This document shows positions 52,830 to 63,975 of a stretch of 64,000 bases of DNA, piece by piece. The stretch covers positions 3,567,501 to 3,631,500 of the forward strand of contig JAWNZC010000406.1 of assembly GCA_035771165.1 (NCBI GenBank), given 5' to 3'. A program made the translations under genes and the position numbers. The stretch is from Paragorgia papillata (Eukaryota > Cnidaria > Anthozoa > Scleralcyonacea > Coralliidae). The notes beneath the pieces are model-generated. The model did not search any database, had not been told where the DNA came from, and saw nothing but the letters and a program-made list of their open reading frames with translations. Positions within the stretch are counted from its first letter, which is position 1. Every line of letters starts with the position of its first letter.

Positions 52830-53186
52830 CAAATCACCGTGCGTTTCTCAAAATGTTACTTTATAAATACCAATGCCTTTATGTCTGAGCGTGACTACCA
52901 CAGAAGTTCTACACTCTATAGTGTTTATATAGCCTGATAAAACATGAAAAATAGTTTGAAGAAAACAGATCCGTGGCGTAAGGGTCGACATAAGTTCATT
53001 CAAATTCTCCAAAACTTTTATTCGAATGTTTGTCTCACTATGAAATAAGACAAGAAAAGGCGCCGAACACGGTAATGGACCAATCATATTGTTGTGCCCA
53101 CGAGCGCCTGTGAGGAAGGTTAACCAATCACATCGTGCGTGAGACGCACGTTTTTCTTTTTTACATTAATATAATGGTGAGCTTTA

Positions 53187-53238
53187 TGTACATGCGTACA
53201 TATATACATGCGTACATATATACATGCGTACATATATA
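53187..53238. repeat. 16-bp minisatellite
   Basis: Three to four copies of GTACATATATACATGC. Confidence 0.85.
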
Positions 53239-53239
53239 A

Positions 53240-54150
53240 TGTACTGAGTATAAAAATCGAATAAATGGCTATAGGAGTATAAAATAAGCTGAAATATAGA
53301 AGTATAGGAGGTCTTTGTGGGTAAGTAAGAATATTCAAAGAGAAACATGCATTACTTGAAGTGTCTTGCATGTCTTCAAATTCGGTACTCATTTTACTTC
53401 AAGTATTGCAAGTCCGCTCGGAGCCACTGATCTCTAGGATAGCGCATTCCTTATGTTCGGCAATCAAAAATTTGAAGCCAGATCCGTCATTTCATTACTC
53501 TCGGTCCACTGTACTTTGCGGGCTTAAGAGTAGTAGTAAGAGTTTACCGGGGGGAACCGGGAAAACCGTAAAACAATTATCATGCAGATGCCAATTTACC
53601 GTTACCGCTGGAAAACAAAAGGAAAATACAAGCAAATACAATCGGAAGTTGTCAACTACATACTTCATTGTAAAGACATGTTTTACTACCAAAGGTATAT
53701 AAATAGTTTCATAATGAAGTTATTGACTGTTTTCGTTAGTTTTTAACGAGTTTTATGATATAGGCGAGTTTATCAATTACCGGGCAGAGTAAAATACTAG
53801 GAAATAACATGTTTTACTGCTTAATAATACAACAAACTAAGCTTCTAAACCTTGTTGTACAGTGTTCATTGTTTGATACCAATAGCAGAAATTTTCTTAA
53901 TGTTGCTCTTTTCGTCTTGTCGAAAACATAGAAAATTTCGGTGGTAGTTATCTTGGTACTTCAAATTCGTCATCTCTAGCATCCCGGATGAGCAATCCAG
54001 TTATACAGAGATCAGTGGTTGGAGCTCACTAAACGAAAGACTTGGGCATGAAAAAGTGTACACAAAAGCATGTTCGTGTCTTAAGAAATCTGTACTGTAG
54101 AATAATATGCATTTGAACTTCAAACCCTATGGTGTGCAGCTTGTCCGACG
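53240..54150. other. Region downstream of DDX42
   Basis: Contains the DDX42 3' UTR (minus strand) of unknown length. A 113-codon plus-strand frame at 53361-53702 has no recognisable domain and overlaps a minus-strand frame; I do not call it. Confidence 0.4.
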
Positions 54151-54153
54151 ATA

Positions 54154-54303
54154 TTAATTCCATCTGGTTTTCTTGACCTTGTGCTCTTTTCCCTTATTAA
54201 GAGATTTTCCTTGAAGTTCTAGGGGATTTGTCGACGAGTGCTCTTTAGACGCATCCCAGTTATTAGACGTCGTTGATGGAGTAAAATGAGTCTTGTATTG
54301 GGA
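54154..54303 (-). CDS. DDX42: DDX42 last coding exon
   Basis: Acceptor TTTTCTAG, then SQYKTHFTPSTTSNNWDAS, a Ser/Lys-rich stretch and the basic C-terminus KKTRWN followed by TAA (54154-54156). The start joins in phase 0 to the previous exon to make AAF-SSQYK-H, the conserved SQYKxHF of DDX42. The K-K-x-R-W ending is also typical of this protein. The tail is much shorter than the long low-complexity tail of vertebrate DDX42. Confidence 0.85.
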   Translation of the reverse strand, partial: SQYKTHFTPSTTSNNWDASKEHSSTNPLELQGKSLNKGKEHKVKKTRWN

Positions 54304-55252
54304 CTAGAAAAGCGAAAGAAAGTAAAATATACATAAATTTCCTTACACGACCGAACATGTGAAAAAATGATTTCTCTCCCGCTAAAACGTTATACAAAAA
54401 CGTTGATGAGACAATAACTCACTCTTTAATTGCTAAACAAAAACAGAGTCTTCAAAAGTGTTAAATAAAAGAAAAAAGTTCGTTGAGTCCATGAGGATGA
54501 ATGATTCCAATTTTGAAAACGAGACGCTTTTCTTGTCTTTGTCTACGTTATATAATTTCGGCAGTACTCGAACATTACTATATTTCGATTTGTTTAATAA
54601 TATAGTCGAGTTCGCCGCTCGGTAATATGATTCCTATTAACTAGAAGCTCAGGCACAAACAGGCCTCGTGGGCGTCGCCATCTTGGATTTGATGACGTAA
54701 ATGGTTGCACTTATTATTCCAAGCCAATGCTTTGTTTCTGGACAACAAGTGCAACCATTTTACGTTTCAAATCCACAATGCCTATTTGTTCAAACCGTGA
54801 TGCGGAGATCCCATGACATAGTGTCATCTACATAAACCTCTGATTAAAATCCACTTACGGGTCGGGCAAGTGAAACACGCTATCCAAGATTACGGTTAAA
54901 GTCAAGAAAAAACACACACACAACAGACGAAAATCATTATCTTCAGTGTCTTTCTAGTTGCTGGTTCGGACTGTTAGTCAGGGTGATGATGCATGGTACG
55001 CTTGTAGCACGCATGGACACTTAATTAGAAAATAGTGTCAAAAACCGCGAATGAAGAGAATGACGGTTTACAAAATGGGAAAAGACGCGTGCCCTAACCT
55101 AGTACACCTCGTTTTCATTCACAAACGTCGATTTAAATTTTATCAGCTGGCCGATTGCTATACTGTACTATATAGCAATCCATCAATACTTTTCTTCGAT
55201 AATTAACACAGTAATAAACATTATTCCAGACTAAAAGAGTGATTTATGACAG

Positions 55253-55438
55253 GCCGGGGCTTAAATAAGTCGCAAACAGCTCTTATAAATGGTCAATTCT
55301 TGAATAAGCCGTGGCTTATTTTGGACGAGCTTGAGTCCTGGTTTATTTTTTAGTCGCGGCTTATTGCTTACATGACCGTTTATACGAGCTGTTCGCGACT
55401 TATTTAAGCCGCGGCTTATTTTGCCCCGTATAAAAGGC
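55253..55438. mobile_element. Small MITE with GCTTAAATAAGTCGC ends
   Basis: GCCGGGGCTTAAATAAGTCG pairs with CGACTTATTTAAGCCGCGGC. The inner CGGCTTATT motifs are also repeated. It lies in the last DDX42 intron. Confidence 0.7.
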
Positions 55439-55515
55439 CCTATATATCACAATACATTCTATCTCACCTGCTTGCCCGTGTGTGTATCCATCCGTCCGCC
55501 CGGCCCCCCGCCCCG

Positions 55516-55585
55516 CTGTCTGTCTGTCTGTCTGTCGGTCCGTCTGTCCGTCCGTCTGTCCGTCTGTCTGTTCGTCCGTCCTTCT
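55516..55585. repeat. (GTCT/GTCC)n microsatellite
   Basis: About 16 tetranucleotide units of CTGT/CCGT type. Confidence 0.9.
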
Positions 55586-55811
55586 TACTGTCTTCTCCTT
55601 TGCTTACTAGCTCTCCTGAACACTTGTCTAGCTTAGTTCTCTAAGTGCTGTGAAATTATATGGTTTTATGTAATTAACGAATCGGTGGTCAACAAATTTC
55701 GGTAATTTTAATACAGAAAGGCTTTATTCGTGCCCAAATCTTACGGAGAAGTCCTTCTCGTACCAAAAAAAGCTCTTGAAAAAAGGTTCAAGACATTTAG
55801 CAGTTACTTAC

Positions 55812-55937
55812 CGAAAACGCAGCCTTTAATGCAGATAATCTGCTGCTACTAGGACCTGGACCAGTAGACGCCGATACCGCTGACGAATACGATGATAAAC
55901 TCTTTGCCGAGCCCATTGGACCACAACCTGCGGAGCC
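55812..55937 (-). CDS. DDX42: DDX42 exon (C-terminal region, LSALKAAFS)
   Basis: 42 codons between TTTTAG and TTTTCG|GTAAGT, phase 0-0. It encodes GSAGCGPMGSAKSLSSYSSA and ends SSRLSALKAAFS, which corresponds to the R-L-x-A-M-K-A-A-F segment after the helicase core in DDX42. Confidence 0.85.
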
Positions 55938-56227
55938 CTAAAAACAAAATATTTATTGCCGTATTAGTTTTCTTTAGGAAGAAAGTAGCTGCATGTACAA
56001 AGTAAAGACGTAAACAAAACAAATTGTTTCAGCTATATCAAATTTTCCTATAGCGATGTATTGTAATAATCTAGGTTGTTTCTAATTTATGCAGTCGGAT
56101 ATTGTAAAACAAAGTTTAATAAAAAAATAATTGTTGTTTGTAACCAGCAATCTAACCTAAGGCAGTGTTCATTAATTCCGTTGGCATTGGTATATGTGAC
56201 TGCGTGTATGTTAATTAAACTAACAAT

Positions 56228-57316
56228 TTAAAGTGGTTCTCTGATGAAATTATTGTCGGTAATGTTTCTGTATAATCCTAAAGATATTATGGCTCTTGAT
56301 CATTGTGCAAAGTTTCATTTCGAAATTCTCAAAAACAAAGTTGTATTTTACGAGCGAAGTTTGTATTTATTTATTTTTATATATTTATAAGCTTCGCCAG
56401 TACAAAATTATAGACAAGACTTAAAGTGCTTATATCACTTGTGGGGTTTTAACGTATTTAAATAGAGCAGAAAAAATCAGTTAATAAGTTATTTTGCCGT
56501 TTTTGATTTAGTCAAATAGTTCCTGACATATTGGCTTCTGAACATGCCAATTCTCAAAAATTTCCGTCGTTCATTTTAACACCTTGGGGACCTGGGACTC
56601 TGGAACGAGTCAATCCAAAACAACTACGTTTCGGCTTATTGATTCACAAAAACACATATATTTGACTGAAAAATCGAAATGTCGAGCTCACACCCGTTTT
56701 CCAGTACGCACGAGAGTCCCAACTAAGAAGACGGTCGGCTTAGGTTCCTGAGTCTCAGGCCCCCGTGCTTAAAAATGAACGACGGAAATGTTTGACGGAA
56801 ATGTTTGACGAAAAGCCGAAATTGGCATGTTTAAAGGCTTATATCTCAGAAACTATTAAAGTAAATCAAAAACAGCAAAATAACTTATTAACTAACTTTT
56901 TTTGCTCTATTCAAATACGTTAAAACCCCACAAGTGATATAAGCACTTCAAACTAAAATACACAAATTACACTAAAACAGACATATACATAGACAATGGC
57001 AGGGAATACCCAGAGGCAAAACCTCCAATAACGGAGCGCCGCCATTAAATTGGCCGTGTCTGAGAAGAATGAGTTGAGGAGAAGTTATGACGTCATAGAC
57101 TTAACAAAAACAGAAGATCATTGTTGTTGTCAAAAAAAGGGTCATTGTTGTTATTGAGTCTATGTGGCCCTCCAAAATACAAACTTTACACGTAAAATAC
57201 CACCTTTTCTTCAACGAATTTTGAAATGAAACTTTGCACGATTACCAACTACCATAACATCTTTAGGATTATGCAAAAACATTGCCGACAATATTTTCAT
57301 CAGAGAATCACTTTAA
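56228..57316. mobile_element. TTAA-flanked MITE (AGTGGTTCTCTGATGA ends), copy 1
   Basis: TTAAAGTGGTTCTCTGATGA at left and TCATCAGAGAATCACTTTAA at right. It shares its interior (GACGTCATA…TTGAGTCTATG…GGCCGTGTCTGAGAAG) with the copy at 62033-63602. It contains the nested element at 56421-56950 and lies in a DDX42 intron. Confidence 0.85.
56421..56950. mobile_element. Nested TTAA-type MITE (AGTGCTTATATCACTT ends)
   Basis: TTAAAGTGCTTATATCACTT at left and AAGTGATATAAGCACTTCAA at right (one base from TTAA). It is inserted inside the 56228-57316 element. Confidence 0.75.
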
Positions 57317-57486
57317 ATTTTCGCAATGGAAGAACCAGGCAAAAAATCTAATTCTAGTGAGGAATATTGATTGTCCGGCAGGTTGCTTTAAACAAAACCA
57401 TAACCGTGTTTTCAGCTTGAAGTTGGTAAAGTTTTTTCGTTTGTTTTTTTGCTGTACAAGCTGTCGTAAGTTAAACTCAGAGAAAA

Positions 57487-57590
57487 ACTCTGAGCTCCAG
57501 ACGGGACTCGAACCCACATAAACAACCTTGGTTTAACATCTGAGTTGCAGTGCTTCAATGGTGAGAGCGTCCGGTATCTCTCTGAGTTTA
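57487..57590 (-). repeat. tRNA-like (SINE-type) sequence 1
   Basis: The minus strand has a clear B box GGGTTCGAGTCCCG about 55 bases after an A-box-like TACCGGACGCTCTCACC. There is no good acceptor stem, so it is tRNA-derived and not a tRNA gene. Confidence 0.55.
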
Positions 57591-57714
57591 ACTTGCGACA
57601 GCTTGATAAGTTGTACGTATACATGTAGTGCATGTGGTACGTTTGCGAGCTTGGTGTAATATGTAACAGACGTTCGGTGGACGTTCGTCAAGCTCAATTA
57701 CTCAGAAAAAGATT

Positions 57715-57790
57715 TCTGAGACCCCAGACAGGGTTCGAACCTGCAACCTTCTAATGACCGGTTAGATGGAGAGCTAAGGTTGCAAATTCA
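57715..57790 (-). repeat. tRNA-like (SINE-type) sequence 2
   Basis: The minus strand has TTAGCTCTCCATCTAACCGG then GCAGGTTCGAACCCTGTCTG with a perfect B box. Related to the decayed copy at 10194-10410. Confidence 0.6.
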
Positions 57791-57999
57791 TAGTCATATG
57801 TGCTCCTAAGTGGTAGCGTTTGCATATGAGATGTTGTTTTCTGAGTAATTGAGCTTGACGGACGTCCACCGAACGTCTGTTACTTGCGACAGCTTGCACA
57901 GCAAAAACAAACGAAAAAACTTTACAAAATAATTTCTAGAATATTTACTAACGTTTCGTTCCTACACGTAACATGGTCAGAGTGATAAATATACAAATA

Positions 58000-58757
58000 T
58001 TAAAGTGGCACTATGACGAGAAAATCGTGTATCTAATTTTGATTTCAGTAAAATATAATTTCCAAATGATGAATACCGGCGTTCTCCGTTTCTCAATATA
58101 TTGTCTCTTTCTCGAGATATTCACGTTTGTGAAACATGTAAATTAGGTGCCTTGTGACGTCAATTACTCACACAGGCAAAATGAGATTAACAAAATGACT
58201 AATATCTATGCAAATAGCAGGAAAAAATAATTAAAAGTTTGCACAAGTACAGTTATCATAAAAGTACACTCCACTGTGCGCATCATGTTGTTGCTACGGA
58301 AACCATTTAGAAACGCGAGCCTTTTTACATTTGAAATACAATATCTGTGTGTCTACAAATATTCATGTCAATGTATTGCAGTAAAAGTTGTTTTATGGAT
58401 TTAAAAAATAAACATTTTTGTTTTACAAATGGAAGGCGCCTGTTTGCAAACGGTATCCATGGAAACAACATAATGTGAACGTTGGAGCGTATTTCCCCCT
58501 TAAATATTCCTGTGCAAAGTTTGAATTATTTCTACCTCTTAGTTTCAGATATATTACTCATTTTGTAAATCTTATTTTTGCCTGTGTGAGTAAATGACGT
58601 CACGAGGCACCTAATTTACATGTTTTAGAAACCTGAATATCTCGAGAAAGAGACAATACATTGAGAAACTGAAAACGCTGGTATTCATCATTTACAAATT
58701 ATATTTTACTGAAATCAAAATTAGATACACGATTTTCTCGTCATAGTGCCACTTTAA
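58000..58757. mobile_element. TTAA-flanked MITE (AGTGGCACTATGACGAG ends)
   Basis: TTAAAGTGGCACTATGACGA at left and TCGTCATAGTGCCACTTTAA at right. Arms pair for more than 60 bp, and further inside at CGAGATATTC and GTGACGTCA. 758 bp, in a DDX42 intron. Confidence 0.88.
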
Positions 58758-58984
58758 GGCGACTTAAATAGCTTAACTATTACATAAATAGAAAATAATG
58801 AAGTGACAAAACGGTAGGTAATAGGTGTCATACCTCACAAGGTATTCAAAACTATTTTGTGATGGTTTCGTTTAAAGCAATCTGCTGGGTAATAATATTC
58901 CTTACAAGAATTTGATTGAATTAAAACTAAATTAAATTAACTTTCATTATTCTGATTAATCTATACTATTAGTGTTATACAATC

Positions 58985-59222
58985 TGTTCTGGATGCTCTC
59001 CCTATATGTCCAGTAAGGGCCATCCTAGTTCATTGGTCAGTGTTACCACAGGAAGAAACCGGAGTGCCGGGAGAACACCTGCGGTGTTTGGTATAGAGTC
59101 AAACTGAAAGCACTCTTCTCACATGCGGTCAAAGTAGTTTTAATCGAATAACTACACCAAGCAGGAATCGAAACCAGATTGCAGAGCTGTAAGGCACGTG
59201 CCATAATCACTATGCCGCCATC
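58985..59222 (-). mobile_element. tRNA-derived SINE
   Basis: On the minus strand the element begins GGCGGCATAGTGATTATGGC, with an A-box-like segment and a B box GGTTTCGATTCCT. It then has a body with CCGGCACTCCGGTTTCTTCC, a block I recall as shared by many invertebrate SINEs, and ends near CCAGAACAG. The left end meets the plus-strand CGCCATCAAG at 59215-59224. Confidence 0.65.
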
Positions 59223-59280
59223 AAGATCTTTACATAGAAAGGTTCTCTATAAGCCTCAGACTGGAGTTTAAGTACAGACA

Positions 59281-59480
59281 GTGCGGTGCAGTGCAGTGAA
59301 GTGAAGTGAAGTGAAGTACAGTGCAGAGCAGTGTAGCGCGGTGCGGTGTGGTGCGGAGCGGTGCGGTGCGGTACAGTACAGTACAGTACAGTACAGTACA
59401 GTACAGTACAGTACAGTACAGTACAGTACAGTACAGTACAGTACAGTACAGTACAGTACAGTTCAGTACAGTACAGTACA
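59281..59480. repeat. (ACAGT)n pentanucleotide array with degenerate left half
   Basis: The right half (59371-59480) is near-perfect GTACA/ACAGT. The left half (59281-59370) keeps the 5-bp rhythm but as variants such as GTGCG, GTGAA and GTGCA. Confidence 0.93.
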
Positions 59481-59838
59481 GTGTTATTTATATTGACTGA
59501 AGAGTTCACACGATTTTCAATTAAGTAATTAGTGCTTAACTTCATTGTCTACATTGTACCATATTCTGAAATAGCCCTTTCGAAGTTTTCATAATCTTTT
59601 CTTAAATAAATTAATATCCATACATTTCTTGCATGCCCAAACGTTCGACAAAAGCGAACAGACCTTAGCGGCAAAATAGAATCAGCATGCAGGCACGAGC
59701 TTCTGTCTTTGATCGTGCCATGCTTACGTGCTTTCTTTTTCTTCGTCGCATTGTTGCAAAAATGATACATTATCCACATCAGAACTCGCTAACTTAAAGC
59801 TCACTCACTGCAGCAGCAATATAAACACAAAGTTTTAC

Positions 59839-59934
59839 CGTTTCAGATGCTCCAAGGCCTGGCCTTTCCCGGACGCCACCACTTCCCTTTTTCCCTTTAC
59901 CACTTCTAAATCTTGATTTCTTGAACCACGGATT
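59839..59934 (-). CDS. DDX42: DDX42 exon (NPWFKKSRFR segment)
   Basis: 32 codons between GGACAG and ACG|GTAAAA, phase 0-0. NPWFKKSRFRSGKGKK and GGVRERPGLG match the W-F-x-K-S-R-F-x-x-G-K-G-K-K and R-E-R-P-G-L-G signature just C-terminal of the DDX42 helicase core. Confidence 0.92.
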
Positions 59935-60066
59935 CTGTCCGAAAGAAAAACCACAATAAAATTTAAAAAACAAAACCGCGCTTCTTATAGTGAATAGAAA
60001 CTCACATCTACAGTATTTCTCAGCCAAAACCACAAAAAAAAACGACAAAAAAAACCCGAAACAAAC

Positions 60067-60117
60067 CTTCATCGCTAGCTCGAGCAGTTCCTCTGGAACT
60101 TGTTGGTTGGCTATTTC
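60067..60117 (-). CDS. DDX42: DDX42 exon (ANQxVPEELLELAMK)
   Basis: 17 codons, EIANQQVPEELLELAMK, phase 0-0, between CCTAG-type acceptor and AAG|GTTTGT. It corresponds to the last helix of the second RecA domain. Confidence 0.92.
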
Positions 60118-60235
60118 CTAAAACATACAATTTTCATTGCTTTTTATTAATTATTGATTTATAACTACATACTCATAACAAGTAATACAGTAACCAAAAA
60201 TATTAAAAATGTAATGTTCTGCATGCAGTACTAAC

Positions 60236-60309
60236 CAAATTTCGTACAAGATCCCCGGCAAAATTCTGATCAGCGGGTGTCATCAAAGTATATGCAACGC
60301 CCTTCTCAC
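60236..60309 (-). CDS. DDX42: DDX42 exon (GEKGVAYTL…FAGDLV)
   Basis: 74 bp, entering in phase 1 and leaving in phase 0. EKGVAYTLMTPADQNFAGDL follows directly on helicase motif VI. Confidence 0.92.
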
Positions 60310-60469
60310 CTAACAAGTATAAGTTACATACAATCACTCGAACACCCATTAACATTCAATATGCGTATCCATGATTAACGTCCAATTGGGTGCACGTATT
60401 TAATCACGTGCAAGGCCTTTTTTACTAAACATAACTTATTGAGAACATACAATTTATATAAAGAATGAG

Positions 60470-60647
60470 TCGTTTTCACTCACGTGATCGGTGGTCCCAT
60501 TGGGGTGGTGAAACAATATGAAATGTTTGAATAAGAACAGAGTTAAATTCCCATAGGATAAAGGTTGTGCACCACTATGGCCGCCATTTCATTGTTTCTG
60601 TGGACCAATATGGCTGCTGTGACGTCAGATGAAAACCAAGAATACTA
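60470..60647. repeat. TCGTTTTCACTCACGTGA-type repeat, copy 1
   Basis: Begins GTCGTTTTCACTCACGTGAT and ends GTGACGTCAGATGAAAAC, with GGTGGTGAAACAATATGAAA inside. The short ends are imperfectly complementary (GTTTTCA/TGAAAAC). Copies at 61613 and 61806. Confidence 0.75.
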
Positions 60648-60884
60648 AGGCCTGTGCTAAACGTCGCACAATAGACGAATTTAATTTGAATTAACTTCGT
60701 CGGTAATGCGACGTAAATGCGACGTCGAGTTAAACGTCGAATTTCAGTCGAATATATAATTGTTTTTACTTGGACTCGTGGAGCCTGAAAATAACTTCTT
60801 GAAAATATTGCGCCGAATTGTCACAGACAGAAGAGAAACAGTTAATTCGACGCGACGATAATTCGTCGTGTAACTCGAAAACAA

Positions 60885-60985
60885 TAAAACCACTCGGCCT
60901 TCGGCCTCGTGCTTTCATCATGTTTTCGCGTGTTTGGATCCCCGATGAAACACTTATACTCGTGGTTGATATATTACATATATAT
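60885..60985. repeat. Hairpin related to the 48.9-kb family
   Basis: CACTCGGCCTTCGGCCTCGTG and GGATCCCCGATGAAACACT…CTCGTGGTTGATATATTACA resemble the loop and right arm of the hairpins at 48810-49391. Confidence 0.5.
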
Positions 60986-61124
60986 TTGCTTATTGGGTTG
61001 ATCTAGTGTGTGTCTGCCATGTGAATACAAACTGAATCATCAACGTTTACAACAGTAGCCGATTTCATTACCCTGAGACCAACCAAAAACATCTTAACAT
61101 AAATAGAATTAGAGCAAATGTTTA

Positions 61125-61523
<399 letters not shown>

Positions 61524-61612
61524 TCATCCCTAGTACAAAGTCTATATCGTCCTAACATCAACTCAAGCAACGCATTGTATAACTTGCAAAACACATTTAA
61601 TAGAAACTTACT

Positions 61613-61790
61613 ATGGATCATTTTCCCAGATCATTGGTCCCATTTGGGGTGGTGAAACATATCAAAATGTTTGAAAAAGAATAAAGCTAAATTCCCATAG
61701 GATAACGATGGTACATCAATCAAGCCGCTATTTCATTGTCCCAGAAGACCAGAACATCAATATAGCCACCGTGGCGTCACATGAAAACAA
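61613..61790. repeat. TCGTTTTCACTCACGTGA-type repeat, copy 2
   Basis: Same layout as copy 1, more diverged (TGGATCATTTTCCCAGATCA…GTGGCGTCACATGAAAAC). Confidence 0.7.
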
Positions 61791-61805
61791 TCTGTATATA
61801 GTAGT

Positions 61806-61974
61806 CTATGGATCGTTTTCACTCACGAGGTCGGTGGCCCCCTTGGGATGGTGAAACAATACGAAATGTTTAAATAAGGAATGGAGATAAATTCCCATAG
61901 AATAAAGATGGCACACCAACATGGCCGCCATTTCATGGTCATGGCGGCCGTGACGTCAGATGAAAAGGATCTAT
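61806..61974. repeat. TCGTTTTCACTCACGTGA-type repeat, copy 3
   Basis: ATGGATCGTTTTCACTCACG at the start and GTGACGTCAGATGAAAAGGA at the end. Adjacent to copy 2 and in the same orientation. Confidence 0.75.
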
Positions 61975-62032
61975 TAAAAATGCTGCAGTCTGTATGTATG
62001 TGCCACTCGCCCTCTGTTCTACGGGTACGACG

Positions 62033-63602
62033 CTAAAGTGGTTCTCTGATGAAAAGATTGTTGGCAATGTTTTTGCATAATCCTAAAGATGTTATGGTAG
62101 TTGGTAATCGTGCAAAGTTTCATTTCAAAATTCGTTGAAGAAATATATGTTATTTACCGGCTGGGAGGTCCGTATAGAAAAATATTTGCCCGAGGTCTTA
62201 AAAAAGGCCCGAGGCCGCAGGCCGAGGGACATTTTTGAGACCGAGGGCAAATATTTTTCTGTACGGACCGACCAAAACGGTAAATAACTTATTTATTTTT
62301 TGTTACATAATTAGATAAATTAACATAATTGAATTAAGTTGCGTAAATCGAGATGACGTTCACGTGATATTCAAAAGTCCAAAGTTTATCGTTCGAGAGT
62401 AAACAACTGCCGACATGCAGTCTTACAGGGAAGCTTCTGCTTGGAACCTTTTTTGTCATAAAAAATCATTCAAAACTCGAAGATCTAGTTACGAAGGGAA
62501 GTGAAAATACAGTCCAAGTGTTTTTAAAGTTTAGTTAATAAAGATTCTTCTTCGTCGCTTGCTCGTTTTTGGCTGTTCGCTTCAGTGGAAAGTCCTGTTG
62601 TCCTCGAGTTTGAAGACGAAAACGCTTGTCAGTAAGCCATTTGTAATTTGAAGTTTCAAGGACATGAGACGATGAGGTTGGCCGATGTGGAAAATGTTTG
62701 GCTAAAAGGTAAAAGACTTGTAGCGGTTTTGTTGACTGTATAGCGGTTGGATAACAGAAGAAAGACAGTTTAGTCAAAAGGTTTCACTGAGCTTTTCTAT
62801 CTTAATCTCGTGGTATGATTTTTTATATATATATTTATATATAGTTTCATTTAGTGATTCAAAATACTGTGTTCACAAGTTTATGTATGTTTTTCCTACC
62901 GTTTTAAACTGTTTTCTTTATAAATATCAACTCGTAAATTTTGCTTTGTCACAGTTTTCCCAGCGTTTCTTTTAAAATTCGCTGTTTACACATGAAGTTG
63001 TCAAAACCATTTGGATAATAAAACTCATTTGCATCCCCGTAGCTCTCTGTTGAATTTATTTTTTCTGTGGCAAGCGAAATAGTTATGAAAATCGGTCAAT
63101 TTTAAATGAATTTTTAAATTAAATTTAGGATTCCGTGACCGTGGTCAGATATCGTAAAAAACTGCCCGCTCACGCAGCCAATCAAATTGCAGCATTACGT
63201 AGGATTCCGCCCGCTCACGATTGATAAAAAAATAAAAGGTGATATTTTACGTGTAAAGTTTGTATTTTGTGGCGCCGCCATTAAAGTGGCCGAGCTTGAC
63301 AAGAATGAGTCGAGGAAGCTTATGACGTCATATACAAAATAACAACAATGACCCTTTTGTTGACAACAACAATGATCGTTTGTTTTTGTTGAGTCTATGA
63401 CGTCATAACTTCTCCTCAACTCCTTCTTCTCAAACACGGCCAATTTAATGGCTGCGCTCCAAAATACAAACTTCGCACGTAAAATACAACTTTGTTTTTT
63501 TGAATTTCGAAATGAAACTTTGCACAATTACCAAGTACCATAATATCTTTAGGATTATGCAGAAACATTACCGACAATATTTTCATCAGAGAATCACTTT
63601 AA
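62033..63602. mobile_element. TTAA-type MITE (AGTGGTTCTCTGATGA ends), copy 2
   Basis: CTAAAGTGGTTCTCTGATGA at left (one base off TTAA) and TCATCAGAGAATCACTTTAA at right. The right 350 bp matches copy 1 at 56228. The interior also has the hairpin at 62153-62290 and unrelated sequence with a TATATATATATTTATATATA stretch. Lies in a DDX42 intron. Confidence 0.8.
62153..62290. repeat. Hairpin with GAGGCCGCAGGCCGAGG centre
   Basis: TATTTACCGG…AAATATTTGCCCGAGG pairs with GAGGGCAAATATTTTTCTGT…ACGGTAAATA. Nested in the MITE at 62033. Confidence 0.8.
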
Positions 63603-63647
63603 AGCAGAGAAACGTTTATCTTAAAATTAAGCGTCAGTAAAACTAAC

Positions 63648-63749
63648 CGGCAACGTCAGTAGCAACAAGAATTGGAATTTCTTTCTTTTTAAAGGACCCG
63701 ATGACCTTGGTTCTTTCAAACTGATCCATATCACCATGAAGCAACACAA
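63648..63749 (-). CDS. DDX42: DDX42 exon (helicase motif IV region)
   Basis: 102 bp, phase 1-1, between TTTTTACAG and GCCG|GTTAGT. VLLHGDMDQFERTKVIGSF followed by KKKEIPILVATDVA is the start of the second RecA domain and leads into motif V in the next exon. HGDMDQxER…KKKxIPxLVATDVA is the DDX42 form. The exons for the DEAD box and the rest of the 5' half lie beyond the right edge. Confidence 0.93.
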
Positions 63750-63882
63750 CTGTAAAAAGACACTCTTATAGATAAGTTTTGTGGAAATACCACGTATAAT
63801 TGTTTTTTATTTGCTAAGCTTTCGGCCTGTTGACTCAGGCCTTCAAAACTTTCAAAGAATTAATCAAGACGCTCTTAGTTAA

Positions 63883-63975
63883 CCCTTTACTGGCCAAAAT
63901 TTTACTCTGGCTGACGCCAGACCATTTTACTCGTCAAGGGGAGAGCTCCCGGAAACCTGGCCAATAAAGGGTTAA
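63883..63975. repeat. Short hairpin element with TAACCCTTTACTGGCCAAA ends
   Basis: TTAACCCTTTACTGGCCAAA pairs with CTGGCCAATAAAGGGTTAA. The interior has GACGCCAGACCATTTTACTC, linking it to 17804-17857. Confidence 0.75.

Larger units (their letters stand above)
57425..57932. mobile_element. Nested foldback element enclosing two tRNA-like sequences
   Basis: The outer arms AAGTTTTTTCGTTTGTTTTT and AAAAACAAACGAAAAAACTT pair, and both join GCTGTACAAGCTGTCG or its complement. A first inner pair (AAGTTAAACTCAGAG / CTCTGAGTTTAACTT) encloses tRNA-like sequence 1. A second (CAGACGTTCGGTGGACGTTC / GACGTCCACCGAACGTCTG) encloses tRNA-like sequence 2. An unusual composite of palindrome and SINE-like units. 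Confidence 0.7.

Noticed and set aside
53361..53702. 113-codon plus-strand frame
   Set aside because: No domain, overlapping frame on the other strand, and a position in the likely 3' region of DDX42.
57487..57790. Functional tRNA genes
   Set aside because: B boxes are good but acceptor stems and cloverleaf folding are not evident, and both sit inside palindromic repeats.
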